A program made the translations under genes and the position numbers. The notes under the pieces were generated by a model. The model was not told the origin of the DNA. It saw nothing but the letters and a program-made list of their open reading frames with translations, and ran no database searches. 29,950 bases of DNA from Paramacrobiotus richtersi (Eukaryota; Tardigrada; Eutardigrada; Parachela; Macrobiotidae), in NCBI GenBank assembly GCA_034698045.1, contig JAQGAU010000363.1:1-29950 (forward strand), given 5' to 3'. Position 1 is the first letter of the stretch; every line of letters begins with the position of its first letter. Positions 1 through 11,119 of the stretch are shown here, piece after piece.

Positions 1-3000
1 GTCATTACGGTTGTCAAGAGTCTGGAGATGGATATTGAGCAGTATGCGCCGCTGCTGCTGGCCGCTAATGATCGATCGCGAGGTAATTGATAGACAGGTG
101 ATGATGTGGTAATGAGGGAGGGATAACCTGTCCACGGATTATACAGATTTCTTTTGATCCCTTTTGCAGTTTCCATACTGCTGTGTCACGCTGACGGAAT
201 ACGGGAGATAATGGTATCTGTTTGCGATCCATTTTCCGGGAATCTCGTTAGCAACTTAGCATAATGTTTCTCTTGACAGATATCCGCTCATCAGCAAGGA
301 TTTACCAGTGGAGAACATGTAAACAGTCGCCGAGATTACTTAATGGAAAATTGTTTAGTAAAAATTATTGATTGTTTACATTTGCATAAAATATGCTGAT
401 GTAGGTTTACATTGCGATCCAACTGTACGAACTGCATTACTGGGGAAAAGTTACGCCATTGAAGAAAGACGCATTTGATACGGTTAGTTCCCGTACCGCG
501 ATACTACCGGTATTACCATATAGGTTATCATTTTGTTATTCATGTGATTACACAGATCTTTGAAATAATTACGGTACTTGGGGCATTTTTTAAAATATAC
601 TGCACTACTGCAGCTGACAATGAGCGCATCAGATTTCTCGTAGAACACTACTAATTAATTATTAGCTGCAAATCAACGGAAATTCTTTGGAAATTATTTA
701 CTTGCATGAGCACTTTTGCAAGCGTTAATTGTTCTAAGAATTAGGGAACGTTGTTGCGTGAGCTCTGTAAGGCATTCACACTTGCAGTATTCCTCATAAC
801 CTGTGCTTTTGTTCTGTCAATCACTACTGTTGACTTTCCCGATATTACGCGATCTTTGTGCTTTCCTAACAGGTTGCCTCTCAGGCCTTCTCCAGTCTCC
901 TTGTTCTAACATTCGATGATGACAACGGCGAGTACGATCAGCAATTCGCCCGGGAAATAAAAACCACTGCAAGAAAGAAATATGGATACTTGTACAATCC
1001 ACTGGAGCCGGTAAAGCATCTTCCTAACAATAAGATGGGTGCTGCACTGTTCTTAAATTATCTATAACGACAAGTTGTAAACTTGTAGATATAATGTTTT
1101 ATTAATATCCGTTATCAAAGACCAGCGCATAGAAACACTACAAAAATGGAAAGTGATAAACATTAAAAAAACAACCGTGGTCATTATCCAACAAATTAGA
1201 ACGTGAAGGGAGTGTAGCAAGAACAGCAGCCGCATTACCCTCTACCACTGCTAAACTAACACGATGGTTAAGAAAAGCTGTCGATCTCGTAGATTGATCC
1301 AGTTGTGGCCGGACTCTACGAAGCCATCCTCATGTACGCGGCAACAGTCACAAAACTTTTTCGGAATAGTGGAAACTATACAAACGGTTACGAGATTGCC
1401 TACGCCATCTACAATTCAACCTTCGAAGGGTTTCAGGGAAATACGTTCTGGATGGGAGACGACGGGGAACGAGATCGCACATTCAATGTGGAGTATTACA
1501 ACCAAGGATCGAAGCACTTCGAGGTGGGTCACTCCAAAGAAACAGGAGACATCAAACAGTCTATATAAGCGTGATTCCGATAGCGCGCAACCAAACCGTG
1601 CTTCTTTATTGTTGAATCTTTCAACTTTGATAGATCAATCTCTATAATATCTTTACCGTACTGCCTCCGTTGTCATGTTTTTTATAAAGTTCTTTAAGGT
1701 AAGTACGGTAAATCTACAGGTGATACTAATAATTAAGATGGACAAAATTTAGCAGTTGCGTAACACAGCCGTTGGAAACTTCTACTCTGTAATCAGACAA
1801 TTTTGGTCGTTATCAAATAGATATATCTCCATTATGATCAACATACCAAAGACCAGTTCAGCGTGGTGAAAAATATCCAATGGCCGTCGGCCAACGGACG
1901 GTTCCCACCGGACGAACCGGTGTGTGGATTTCGTGGGGACAAATGTCTCAGTAACGGACCTTCGGCGGGTGTTCTGGCCACGGTAGTTGTCGTGCCGCTT
2001 CTGTTTGTCTTTGGCGTTGCTATTGCAGCTGGCTACATTTTCGCAAAGCTTTGGTACATTCTGCCTTTGACATTTTTAATGTTCTGATAATTTAACAAAG
2101 CTGATTATAGGAAAATTCGTAATGCCTACAACCCCAACTGGTGGCGAATCATGGACGATGAACTGGACATCAAGATGGACCGAACTGGAAGCGAATCAAA
2201 GAAAACTCTTGTATGTATCGGCATACAGTGTGTGTCCATTTCTCCTTGATGCTTTTTTTATAGAGAAGTGCTTCGACCGGTGGAACACATGTTTCATCAA
2301 TGATGGTGGATATTTTGGCTTCGTACAACGGTGGCTTCGTTGCGCTGACCGATGTCTCCAGCCTTGAAAAGCTACCTAACAATGACCTGACACAACAGTT
2401 AAACACGGTACGCTGAGTAGAAGATCTGTGCAACGTGCCAACGTATCACGACTAACAAAGGAGTTCTCGCAACATTTACAGATTAAAAAATCAGATCACG
2501 CAAATCTCCAGCATGTGATCGCAGTTTCGTTACGCACTGACGGCATTTGTCACTACGTCGTCGGGGAGTTGTGCCCCAAAGGGTGTTTAACAGATATCCT
2601 GGAGAGCGAAATGATCAAGCTCGACTGGTTCTTCAAGAATTCGCTGATTCGGGATGTCGTGCACGTAAGAAGAGATTCTACTGTTGTTAAGTTGTTAACT
2701 AACGAGAGTGAATCGATGCCAAAGCAAACTGATGCGGTAAAGTGTGTAGGGCAGACTTCTCGTACAAAGAAATCCCTGTCCAGAGCAACCAATCTTATGA
2801 AACGTGACCGCGAGAATGCATAACCACGCGGAGCTGCTGATTTTTTAATATTTATAAATATAATCAGACTTTTTGCCCGTATGTACTGCGGCTTTCAATC
2901 AGCACAATTTGAGCGTTTAGAAATGAACTGTCAGTGTAAAAAGATGCTTCTTCAGGGCATGGCATACCTCCATACCACTGAGATCCACTCGCATGGCTTC

Positions 3001-4683
3001 CTCTCGTCACAGACCTGCTTAATAGACTCCAGGTTTACCTTAAAAATAACAGACTACGGCCTGCCATATTTTCACAATGAATCAGAATTGGTGCCACCCC
3101 GACCTGGGAAGCAGGTTGCCTCCTTAACCATGTACCTCTGGAGAGCCCCGGAGCTGCTTCGGCAAGTCATGCCACCGAAGGGCACACAGGTTAGTTTCAT
3201 TTTTCGAAGTTGATCAGAAGGAATATCTGACGCTTTATATGATTTAGAAAGGGGATGTGTACAGCTTCTCGATTATTCTTCAACAAATAATACTGAGAAG
3301 TGGTCCATTTGAGCTTCCAAGTGATCCTCTAGAACTGTCCGAAGCGGAAATAGTACAGGAAGTATGTGTGTACTTTGCGTTAGATCTATCATTTTATGGA
3401 CATTTTTATAACATACACGACTTTCGAAAGGTCATATCAGCTAACATTCCTCCAGTTCGACCACGAGTTCCTCGAGCGTCCTGCTCCAACGAGCTGTACG
3501 ATCTCATGGAGCGCAGCTGGGAAGAGGTCCCCGTGGAACGCCCCACATTCCCGAAAATCAAAGACCAATTAAAGCGCATCATAGGCAATGTGGGCGATAA
3601 CATCGTTGACCTTTTGCTCAAGCGGATGGAGCAGTACGCCGTCGATTTGGAGCAGAAGGTGGCTGATCAGACGCAACAGTTCATGGATGAGAAGAACCGT
3701 TCCGAACAGTTGCTAAGCCAATTATTACCCAGGTAAGAAGCAACGACCCGATTTCGATTAAAGGTCATAAGAAATGTTGCAGATCGGTAGCGGCGCAGCT
3801 GACGAAAGGCGTCCATGTGGATCCCGAAGCGTTCGAAAGCGTAACGATCTTCTTCAGTGACATTGTCGGCTTCACGTCAATTGCGGCCAAAGGCACGCCC
3901 ATGGCCGTTGTGGATTTGCTCAATAGTCTGTATACATTTTTTGACGGGGTTCTGGAGAAGTTTGACGTGTATAAAGTGGAAACTATCGGTGATGCGTATA
4001 TGGTATTCGGGAACGCAAACCTTGAATTTGTAATAATGTGACAAAGTACCTTTTACATAGGTATCTTCTGGACTCCCTGTGCGTAACGGAAACCGCCACG
4101 CCACCGAAATTGCCAGTATGGCGCTAGCATTAGTAGCTAAAATTGTCAATTTTGCCATTCCCCACCGTCCAAATGAGCACATCCAGATACGAGCCGGGGC
4201 AAATTCTGGTACGTACTTGACCCTTCTGCCAGCAGCAATCTGAAAACTCAACAATAAATGTTTTGAATAGGTCCTTGTGTGGCTGGAATCGTGGGATTGA
4301 AGATGCCACGCTATTGTTTGTAAGCAACTTTCTCAATGGTCCACTCAGCAATTCAGTGCTATGCGTTGAAGGTTCGGTGACACGGTGAACGTGGCATCAA
4401 GGATGGAATCAACTGGTGAAGGTATGAAAATGAAAAGTTGCTCTTCGGTACAGAAACTGATTGTCAGGTTCGTATTTTCCATCATAGCCATGAAGATCCA
4501 GATTGGCGAAGAAACCAAAGAGCTTCTGGACGCTATTGGCGGCTTTTTGATGATCGAACGCGGACCAGTGGAAGTCAAGGTAGCAACAGCAGTACTGCAA
4601 AAAGGTCAGGGAGTCCACTGTGTTCTACTGCTTTTCAGGGAAAAGGCATGCTAATAACGTACTGGCTCATATCCCAGCACTAA
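1..4683 (+). CDS. Receptor-type (membrane) guanylyl cyclase, 5' end outside the window
   Basis: Single-pass receptor making cGMP from GTP on ligand binding. Exons I can support: 885-1010, 1293-1523, 1821-2053, 2111-2210, 2264-2370, 2421-2664, 2956-3189, 3248-3361, 3431-3732, 3783-4002, 4061-4208, 4271-4319, 4372-4421, 4488-4579, 4639-4683; all junction phases agree. Bases 1-82 read as more ligand-binding domain ([10 protein letters not shown]), but the link to 885 is unresolved; 281-319 (GFTSGEH) may be an exon. In order: ANF-receptor domain ([12 protein letters not shown]), juxtamembrane CGF..C, membrane segment (~1960-2050), kinase homology domain, dimerisation helix ([10 protein letters not shown]), cyclase domain. 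The cyclase keeps both metal aspartates ([16 protein letters not shown]), the guanine-selecting Glu and Cys (KVETIGD, RYCLFGDT) and NVASRMES, so it should be active. The kinase domain is a pseudokinase: the usual VAVK reads VALT and HRD is HGF. Stop TAA 4681-4683, AATAAA at 4864. Family certain; exact orthologue unknown. Confidence 0.93.
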
Positions 4684-4957
4684 TGACCCATGGAGAAAGT
4701 CTTCTATAACGTCTTGGCAATAATCTCTGCAGTCTCTTCCAGAAGTATAACTTTTGTTTGACAAAATTCGGGTTTATATCGTCGAATGCTCGGTGTACAT
4801 TATGACACTACTTGTATCAGTTGTATGTTGCGAAGCAACGAAAGAATTCGAAAGATCTGACGCAATAAACCAAACAAAAAGTTAATAAAGTCTCAGTTGA
4901 CGAGATGTTATGTTGTATGTTTTTTGCAAAGCTGCACATTCTTGCCAAGTGCTCCGT

Positions 4958-5522
4958 ATGCTGAAAAGCAGCACGTGCATTGTAACCTTTTCGCTCCTCT
5001 TAAGTTTTACAAAAACCGAAACACTGCGGACTAGAGCAGATGTTTATGGTGACGACGGAAGTCCTGTTTTTTGGTCCGAAGAAGTAACATCCTGGCCTGA
5101 AGGCGAAGCTAGCGCGCCAGAGGAAGATGAGACGCAAGAAGTGGAAGAACCGCAAGTCGAAAATGACGAGGATCCACAACATCCAGTTCCTTCGGAACTG
5201 GAGGAAAAGTTTCCTGGAGTTATCGTGGAAAACGGGATAGATTCCATGTACCTTGGTAAGTGATTCCTTTCTTTGAATCTCCATGCGTGATTTGTTGAGG
5301 CCCTATTAATCTTTGGCAGTATGGAGCGTTTGGGGTCCATGGGGCGCTTGTTCAAAAAGTTGCGGTCATGGCCTTCGGCGAAGGGTAAGGAAGTGCGTCA
5401 GAGGACTGTGCAAAACTGGATATGAAACCGATCAAGTGGAAACCTGCTTTACCGAAAAATGCCATGAGCGCCCGGGCGTAATCGAGAACGAGTTAAACGA
5501 TCCCCAAATGCTATATCACTAA
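4958..5522 (+). CDS. Small secreted protein with one thrombospondin type-1 repeat
   Basis: Two exons, 4958-5255 and 5320-5522, joined in phase 1 (donor GTAAGT, acceptor TTTGGCAG), giving about 166 residues. I chose the Met at 4958 over the in-frame Met at 4910 because a signal-peptide-like segment (IVTFSLLLSF) follows directly. Residues about 35-90 are a very acidic linker rich in Glu, Asp and Pro. Exon 2 is almost entirely one TSP1 repeat: WSVWGPWGACSKSCG, then RRRVRKC, with six cysteines in the family spacing and a stacked Trp/Arg core. A short tail follows. No membrane segment is visible after the repeat, so I infer a secreted extracellular protein. TSP1 repeats bind glycosaminoglycans and receptors; the partner is unknown. 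It lies about 275 bp after the guanylyl cyclase stop on the same strand, as a separate gene with its own signal peptide. Confidence 0.85.
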
Positions 5523-5922
5523 ATATGCGCGACACATCCAAGTACCGTCAAAAGTTTGCATAGGTTATTTCTAATGTCTAAACGTCTGTATACGGAGAAT
5601 ACCTGCTCGATACAGTCCATGAAAATTAAACCAAAACAGTGCGTCACGTTCACAATTAGAGACACAGTCGAAACCCCTGGCACAGAAATATGTACTCAAG
5701 CATTCGAATTTCGAACGAACAAATCTTTCACATAGATATGTGTTTACAAATTGTATCTATTAACGAAAACCTCTTGCGACGGCAAATTTCCAATAAAGTG
5801 CAGTTTAGCTGCATCGTTAGCGGTAGCTTCAAATTCAGTAAGCGACCTGTTGAAAACTTAGAGAGAGTATATTACTGCAGCTGGCCGCGAGAATCAAGAA
5901 TGAGAGAAGCAACAAATACTGC
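5523..5922. other. Intergenic, convergent gene ends
   Basis: Lies between the 3' ends of the TSP1 gene (+) and the F-box gene (-). A 78-codon open frame at 5690-5926 has no recognisable motif and no good splice context, so I do not call it. An AATAAA occurs at about 5791 on the + strand. I see no other gene or repeat. Confidence 0.6.
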
Positions 5923-7107
5923 TTAATCAAGAACCAAAGCCAGCCCGCGCTTATAATGGTACGCAGTTTTCGCGACTCTGGAATGGATCAAATGCTGAAT
6001 CCACGGTTGACAACGACGCAGCGTGGCCAGATCGATTTGAGAAAAACTTTTGGCCAACTGCGCATCTCCAAACCGTGTCTCATACCTGCAGCATGCGCAA
6101 CTTCGCATTCGACAACTGTACAGTAATTTCAAGGAAAAAATAATTACCATTGGAGCTCCTTTTGAATAATCCCATCCGGATCGGGATATGACCGTAAGTT
6201 CTCCTCAAACAGCTTTTCCATTTCCCCGTTTATATCACCAAACCAACTAGCCAGCGCTTTGACCCTTTCGTATCCCATTTCACAGCTCCAAGGCCATACT
6301 GAACCGGTCTTGTAAAGCACTTTTTTCCGGGCGATTCCGTTGAGTGTGGCGAAAAGGTGAACTTGATCATCATGGCTGACAGTTTCTAAGCTGATGTTAT
6401 AAAGCATAACTCGCTGAACAGAAACAGGTAGTGCGGAAGGGAGCAGGTCGATCCTAAGGTGGGTATGAAACTCGCGTTCCCAATAATACTTTCCATTGCC
6501 TGTTAAATGATTAAGGCTGATCGAAGGGTTCCACTGTGCATACCCGGTACTCCGTATTACGGTACAATATACATTTTTCGGAACTGTATAGATATGACTA
6601 TATGTACCTTGAAAAATGATTGTGTGGAGGCTTTTGGCATTAACATACGATTCCTTATCGAAGAATAGCGCACATATCCAGTCTTGGCGGAACGGCTGAT
6701 TACAGAGTTGTAAAGCCTGATCGGTGGTCAAGTGTTGGATTTCGATGCGAAGCACTAGAATCTGCGTCTCACAGACTACACAAGCCGCAAGTGCCAAAGG
6801 GACCGATTTCCACGGTGATCCAAATCCCCAGAGTGTTGCTGCAGTGAGACGACAGTGAAATACCACAATTCTGCGAAGAGCGGTGAAGTTCAACACAAGT
6901 TCATTCCATGCAGAACATACCCTGTAAAGTGTAAAGTAGGATCAGCTACCAGTGTATCACCGTACTACAAGTTTAAACTGGATGGTTTACAAAAAAAGTG
7001 CTCATAATTTACGTACATACGTACCGGCGTAGCTGGTGGAGACTCAGTGCATCCAGGCAGGAGAATACATCTTCACTTATATCGTATGGTAAGTCAAGCA
7101 GATCCAT
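5923..7107 (-). CDS. F-box domain protein
   Basis: Three exons on the minus strand: 7107-7025, 6921-6148 and 6085-5923. Both introns are GT-AG in phase 2, and the coding total is 1020 nt (339 residues plus stop). The F-box is at the extreme N terminus (residues about 1-38): MDLLDLPYDISEDVFSCL, then LHQLRR across intron 1 into VCSAWNEL, matching the LP..l...i...L....l..l..VC..W pattern. F-box proteins bind Skp1 in SCF ubiquitin ligases and recruit substrates. The remaining ~300 residues show no repeat I recognise (no clear LRR, WD40 or Kelch), so the substrate is unknown. The start was chosen as the Met directly ahead of the F-box. The frame stays open upstream, so a longer N terminus is possible. 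Confidence 0.85.
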
Positions 7108-8487
7108 CGGTATTCCAGAATGCTTTGCAGCAAAGCAGGTAAAAAGAAGAGTAAAAGGCGAGAGTTTATTCCAGCGGATAACTAACAAAACTGACCGAAC
7201 GCGTGAGATTTTTGAAAACTGCATTGACTGATGTTCATACTCTGACTGGCGCGCGGAACGTACAGCAGTCAGACAGAGACTGTTTAAATGGAAGTTGGAA
7301 CTTGTGACACACAAGTTCGAAGCAAATGAATGCGGCGGTGGGTGATTTCTGTCTTCACTAAGTTGAACTGCTAAACAGGCACGTCTGTCTGGCACGAACA
7401 CCAACCGAGTCGCGCCAGAATGAGGTTTAAGTAGTGACATCGATAACTGAAGACAATAGGTGTCAAGGGAGTACATCAGTCTGCCAATTCGGCATTTTGG
7501 GTTACCCAGTTCATCCCAACAGACACGTCAGACATCGTACTTTGGGTTAGTGCAGCGCACGGCTGGCAGCTCTAAATACGTAGGGATGTTTGCCGGCTGC
7601 ATGACAAAGCCGATTGTTCTGTTGGTATAATACTGTGCTGTATATTAAACATGAGATTAACTCACTAAAACTGGGTTGCTGTTAAAGTGGTCCAGTGACC
7701 CTTGGCCGTGTGATGGTTCAGGAGTGAAACAACAAGGAATAGTTCTTTGGTACTGCAGAACAAGCGGGTTTATGCCGAATAAACACATAAGGAACACATT
7801 TTGTGGCAGAAGTTTATTCAGAATCAACTATCGCTCGCTAGGTAAATCGCTCGCTGGATAAATCGCTCGCTCGAAGGAAAAGCGGTCCGAAGACCTCGTC
7901 TGCACCGCACTGCTGCCGTTTTTCTACGAGGTTAGTTTGAGGAACGGTAGCGTGAATTTAGGGAAAGTAACGTGAGTAATGTTTGTCTGTCAATAAAGAA
8001 GCAAAGTTCACTAATAAGCGATGTGTCACCCAATTACATGCACAAAAACAATGATCGTGCTATAATATGATGCTGTATAACACGCAGTCCGCGCAACAGA
8101 ATGCGTATGGTACTGCAAAGTTAATCCCCCGCCGATGCGTCGGTGCCTACGGTCGGCTGGATTTTGCGTGCCGATCTTTTAGTACACAACTCCGAACATT
8201 TTTGAAGCAGGAGGCCTGTGGGAACGATCTCGACACACTTATGTCTATTTTACGCCGATCGAAACTAACACATGTAACGAGATCTCCTACCAAGGGGCTG
8301 TAGCTACACATCCTGCACACCATTCAGCACTTGACATTAACAATTTGGACGTTCCAGTGGTTACCGTCAGACGGTTATCTAGCACAGCCCAGTCGATTGA
8401 CAGCCATTTTGGACGACGCGAAGATACCTTCCGCTAGATTTCGTCCTTTTTTTATAAATCCCCCGGTTTTCACTGCTTTTTTGAAAA
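7108..8487. other. Intergenic, divergent promoter region
   Basis: Separates the 5' ends of the F-box gene (-) and the first gustatory-receptor-like gene (+). Open frames here (for example 8067-8303) carry no motif and lack convincing splice partners. A 16-bp tandem repeat lies at 7830-7872. A TATAAA at 8453-8458 is about 30 bp before the ATG at 8488, which is close for a promoter TATA box, so I give it little weight. No RNA gene seen. Confidence 0.55.
7830..7872. repeat. Short tandem repeat, 16-bp unit, about 2.7 copies
   Basis: Three consecutive units begin ATCGCTCGCT and are spaced 16 bp apart (7830, 7846, 7862). Units differ at two positions after the shared core and the last is partial. 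No coding context. Confidence 0.75.
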
Positions 8488-10426
8488 ATGGAAGACAAGC
8501 TAGAAAAGGCTGAGGTTATGCCCGGTAATCCTAAATTTTCTACCAGGGACAGTACTTCCACAATTGCTGTTTCTGCGTCAAATGAAAGCGAAAAAAGTAG
8601 CCGTAAGGAATCAAAAGAGACGCCCATCTCCGATCTTTTCCGGCCGTTCTTTTATTTTCTCAGATTGGGAGGGCTGCTCGTCGCCGATACGAAGCGTGCA
8701 TCAGATGGGACACCAACCGTTATGAAAAGACTTACACAGGCATTCCTCCGCTTATATTGCACTTTCGCACTGGTTATCTGCTGGTTCGATGTGGGAATCG
8801 TGCTCTACGCAACACATTACGCAATAAGCTTCTCGTTTGAGGAAATGTCCAGCACAATTAACAATATCAGTCGAAATGTATTTACCATCCAAATGTGCGT
8901 CATCTACTGCATTTTCTACCGGGCATCGCACTCCGATTCTGGGATTTCTAACTTATTTCATGAGTGGAACAAACTGTCCTATGTTTGTGCCATTCCGAAT
9001 TGCAAAGGTCACGAGCACTTTTGGAATGTGTCGCGGAAACGGCAAAATTGGTTATTTATAATTGCCGTTGTTCATTTGACGGTGCAGGTCACTTTATCTA
9101 TGCTTGGGCGACTCGATTTGGGCGAAATCGACACAGTAGCAGGAGTAAACATCGCCAAGAGAATCGGCTTTTGTTTTATCTGTTTCGCGTTTACTGTTCC
9201 CGTTTATTTCTTTGCTGCCGTAGCGTCGACTATGGCTTTAGATTTTCAGCACTTAAAGCATGACCTTTCGATAGTGGTTCAAAGTAAAGGTTGCGGACTG
9301 CATATTGAGTCGTTGCGCCGCCGCCATCAGGCTTTATGCAAACTACTGAAAATCGCTGATTCCATCTTTTCTCCATTTATCTTGATGGAAATTACACTGA
9401 GTGTGGTACAAGTGCTGTTTGAAGTGTTTATGCTCCAAGCGGAGATCGACAGCGGGAGTTCTATTAACGCCATGGCTGCCGGATCGTACATTTTATGGAT
9501 CTGCACGTACACATCCCAAATTGCTCTGGTCATCGCCATGGGAGCATCAGTTAACGAAGCGGTATGTGGTTACCGTTGATAGGAGTCCAGTCCAAGTTAA
9601 AGTGGAGACAGCAAACATGCACATACAGTAGTTGCATTTTTGGGATAAAACAGGGACTTGTATGACTTTCCTTGGAAAAGTAACTTGCAGTGCACAGATG
9701 GTAATGGTAAACCAGTCGGCCTCCGGTGAGTTCTTGACCAGGTTAATTTTGGTACAAATCTTTTCTTTATTTTTATTGCAATTTGAATTTCCCGCATAAC
9801 AATCCCAAGGTTGTAAAAGCGAAGATGAAACGATGCGGTGCATATTCACGAAGTATTGGGGCTTAAAAAATTCCCGTTTTCCTTTCCTTTTCAAAAAAAC
9901 TTTTTTTTGTTACATCTTCTGTTACATTTCCTTGTTTCTCTGTGATCCACATGCACTGCGGATTCGCTAACTATATTTCAGCTCCCATAGTATCAACGCT
10001 GTGCACTTCTGTGCAGTCTGCTCCCGACTGGAACGGACTTTCACTGTAGTAAATTTTTGACACAATGAATTTTCATATTCGAACTCATAACAGGCACATT
10101 CCCCTGAACTGGCCCTGTTCTCTATCGACCAGTCCACCCTAACCATTACGGAGTGTCGTCAGTTATAGTTATTCATTAGCAAGATTACGTGCAGCAAAAT
10201 CGGATTCACCGCCGGTGGTATCTGCGTTGTGGAGCGAGGTGCCATTATCGAGGCAAGTGCAATTCGTTACCGCTCGGTCTTCGGCATCAAATATGATTTA
10301 TTGCAGATATTTGGAGCGTATATCACGTACCAGATTCTTATCTTCGAGGTTCGCTTGGATTTCAAAGTGGATAATACGGTGGAGAAGATTCTCGACTGCA
10401 AATGCGTGGACAACATAATATTCTAG
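8488..10426 (+). CDS. Gustatory-receptor-like 7TM protein with a premature in-frame TAG
   Basis: Three exons: 8488-9561, 10094-10252 and 10307-10426, all joined in phase 0, about 450 residues if the TAG is decoded. The protein has a charged N-terminal tail, multiple hydrophobic helices, RRRHQALCKLLKIADSIFSP before helix 5, ending exon 1 at VNEA. Exon 3 holds the last helix and the Gr-type signature (GAYITYQILIF), ending in a CKC tail. Insect-type Gr proteins are ligand-gated cation channels for taste and other stimuli; that role is inferred. Exon 2 matches exon 2 of the gene at 15974 codon for codon (53 codons each), except codon 25 (10166-10168), which is TAG instead of CAG. Conventional termination would leave about 382 residues lacking the last helix. 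The second intron (10253-10306, 54 bp) begins with GC (GCAAGT) rather than GT. All else looks intact. Confidence 0.78.
9562..10093 (+). other. Intron 1 of the first gustatory-receptor-like gene
   Basis: Runs from donor GTATGT (9562) to acceptor CATAACAG (10086-10093). It contains T-rich and A-rich runs near 9880-9910. The related decayed copy retains a similar acceptor region at 15009-15017. No gene or structured element seen inside. Confidence 0.7.
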
Positions 10427-11119
10427 TTAGGAAACTAAATGGCTGGCTTCGAATAGGCTTATATTTTGCAAAATATATTGCTGTAATGATGTAAGCTTTA
10501 GTTGTCTTATGGCAACGGTAGACGCATCTCGCAGAAATGTCCTAGTTAAGGACGTCAGTTTACGAATTTTTCATAACTGTTGTTTTCTGCGCTCTAACTG
10601 CCTATGAAACTGTTGTTATTCAGATTTATTCGTTACTGACTTCAGGGGCGAGATAAAGAAATTAGCGCAAAACCGGTTGATGCACTATGGCTTTTTAAAG
10701 TTGCCTATGCTGCATTATTGAATTATGTGCTGATTTAACACTAAGATCTGTTACGATCTTATAATTATGTTCGTTCATATGGTAGCTGAACTGTGACGGC
10801 AAGCTGCACTGCGTTAGAGGTAGGTGAGTAATCGTTATTAAATTTTATCTAAAACGCATTTATCGTTCCCGTCAGATAAGAACATTATGTGCGACCGAAA
10901 CGTTATTGATTACATACGTACTCATTAATGTAACCACATGAGTAAAATCGATTTAGTGTCGTTGTAAACTGGGCAGGGATGCTGTTTTCGATGATTACAG
11001 GATATCAGCAACGCATAAGGACTAGTGTGAAGTATTAACGGTTAATATTCTACTCTTTAATTTAGGTTATTGTAATCGGTAGAATAGTTACGACTTACAA
11101 TTGTTAGAAGTGACTAGTT
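10427..11119. other. Intergenic, no gene seen
   Basis: AT-rich sequence between the first receptor gene and the GTPase-kinase gene, with stops in all frames. It must hold the 3' UTR of the former and the promoter of the latter, but I recognise no specific signals. The segment around 10440-10475 resembles the 3' flank of the decayed receptor copy (GAATAGGCTTAT against GGATAGGCTTAT near 15517). Confidence 0.6.

Noticed and set aside
2881-2955. Coding reading upstream of the acceptor at 2955 ([17 protein letters not shown]...)
   Set aside because: It is the intron sequence kept open by chance; the upstream exon ends at 2664 and joins in phase at 2956 with the expected GMAYLH motif.
5690-5926. 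78-codon + strand open frame
   Set aside because: No motif, no signal peptide, no splice partner; lies between two convergent gene ends.
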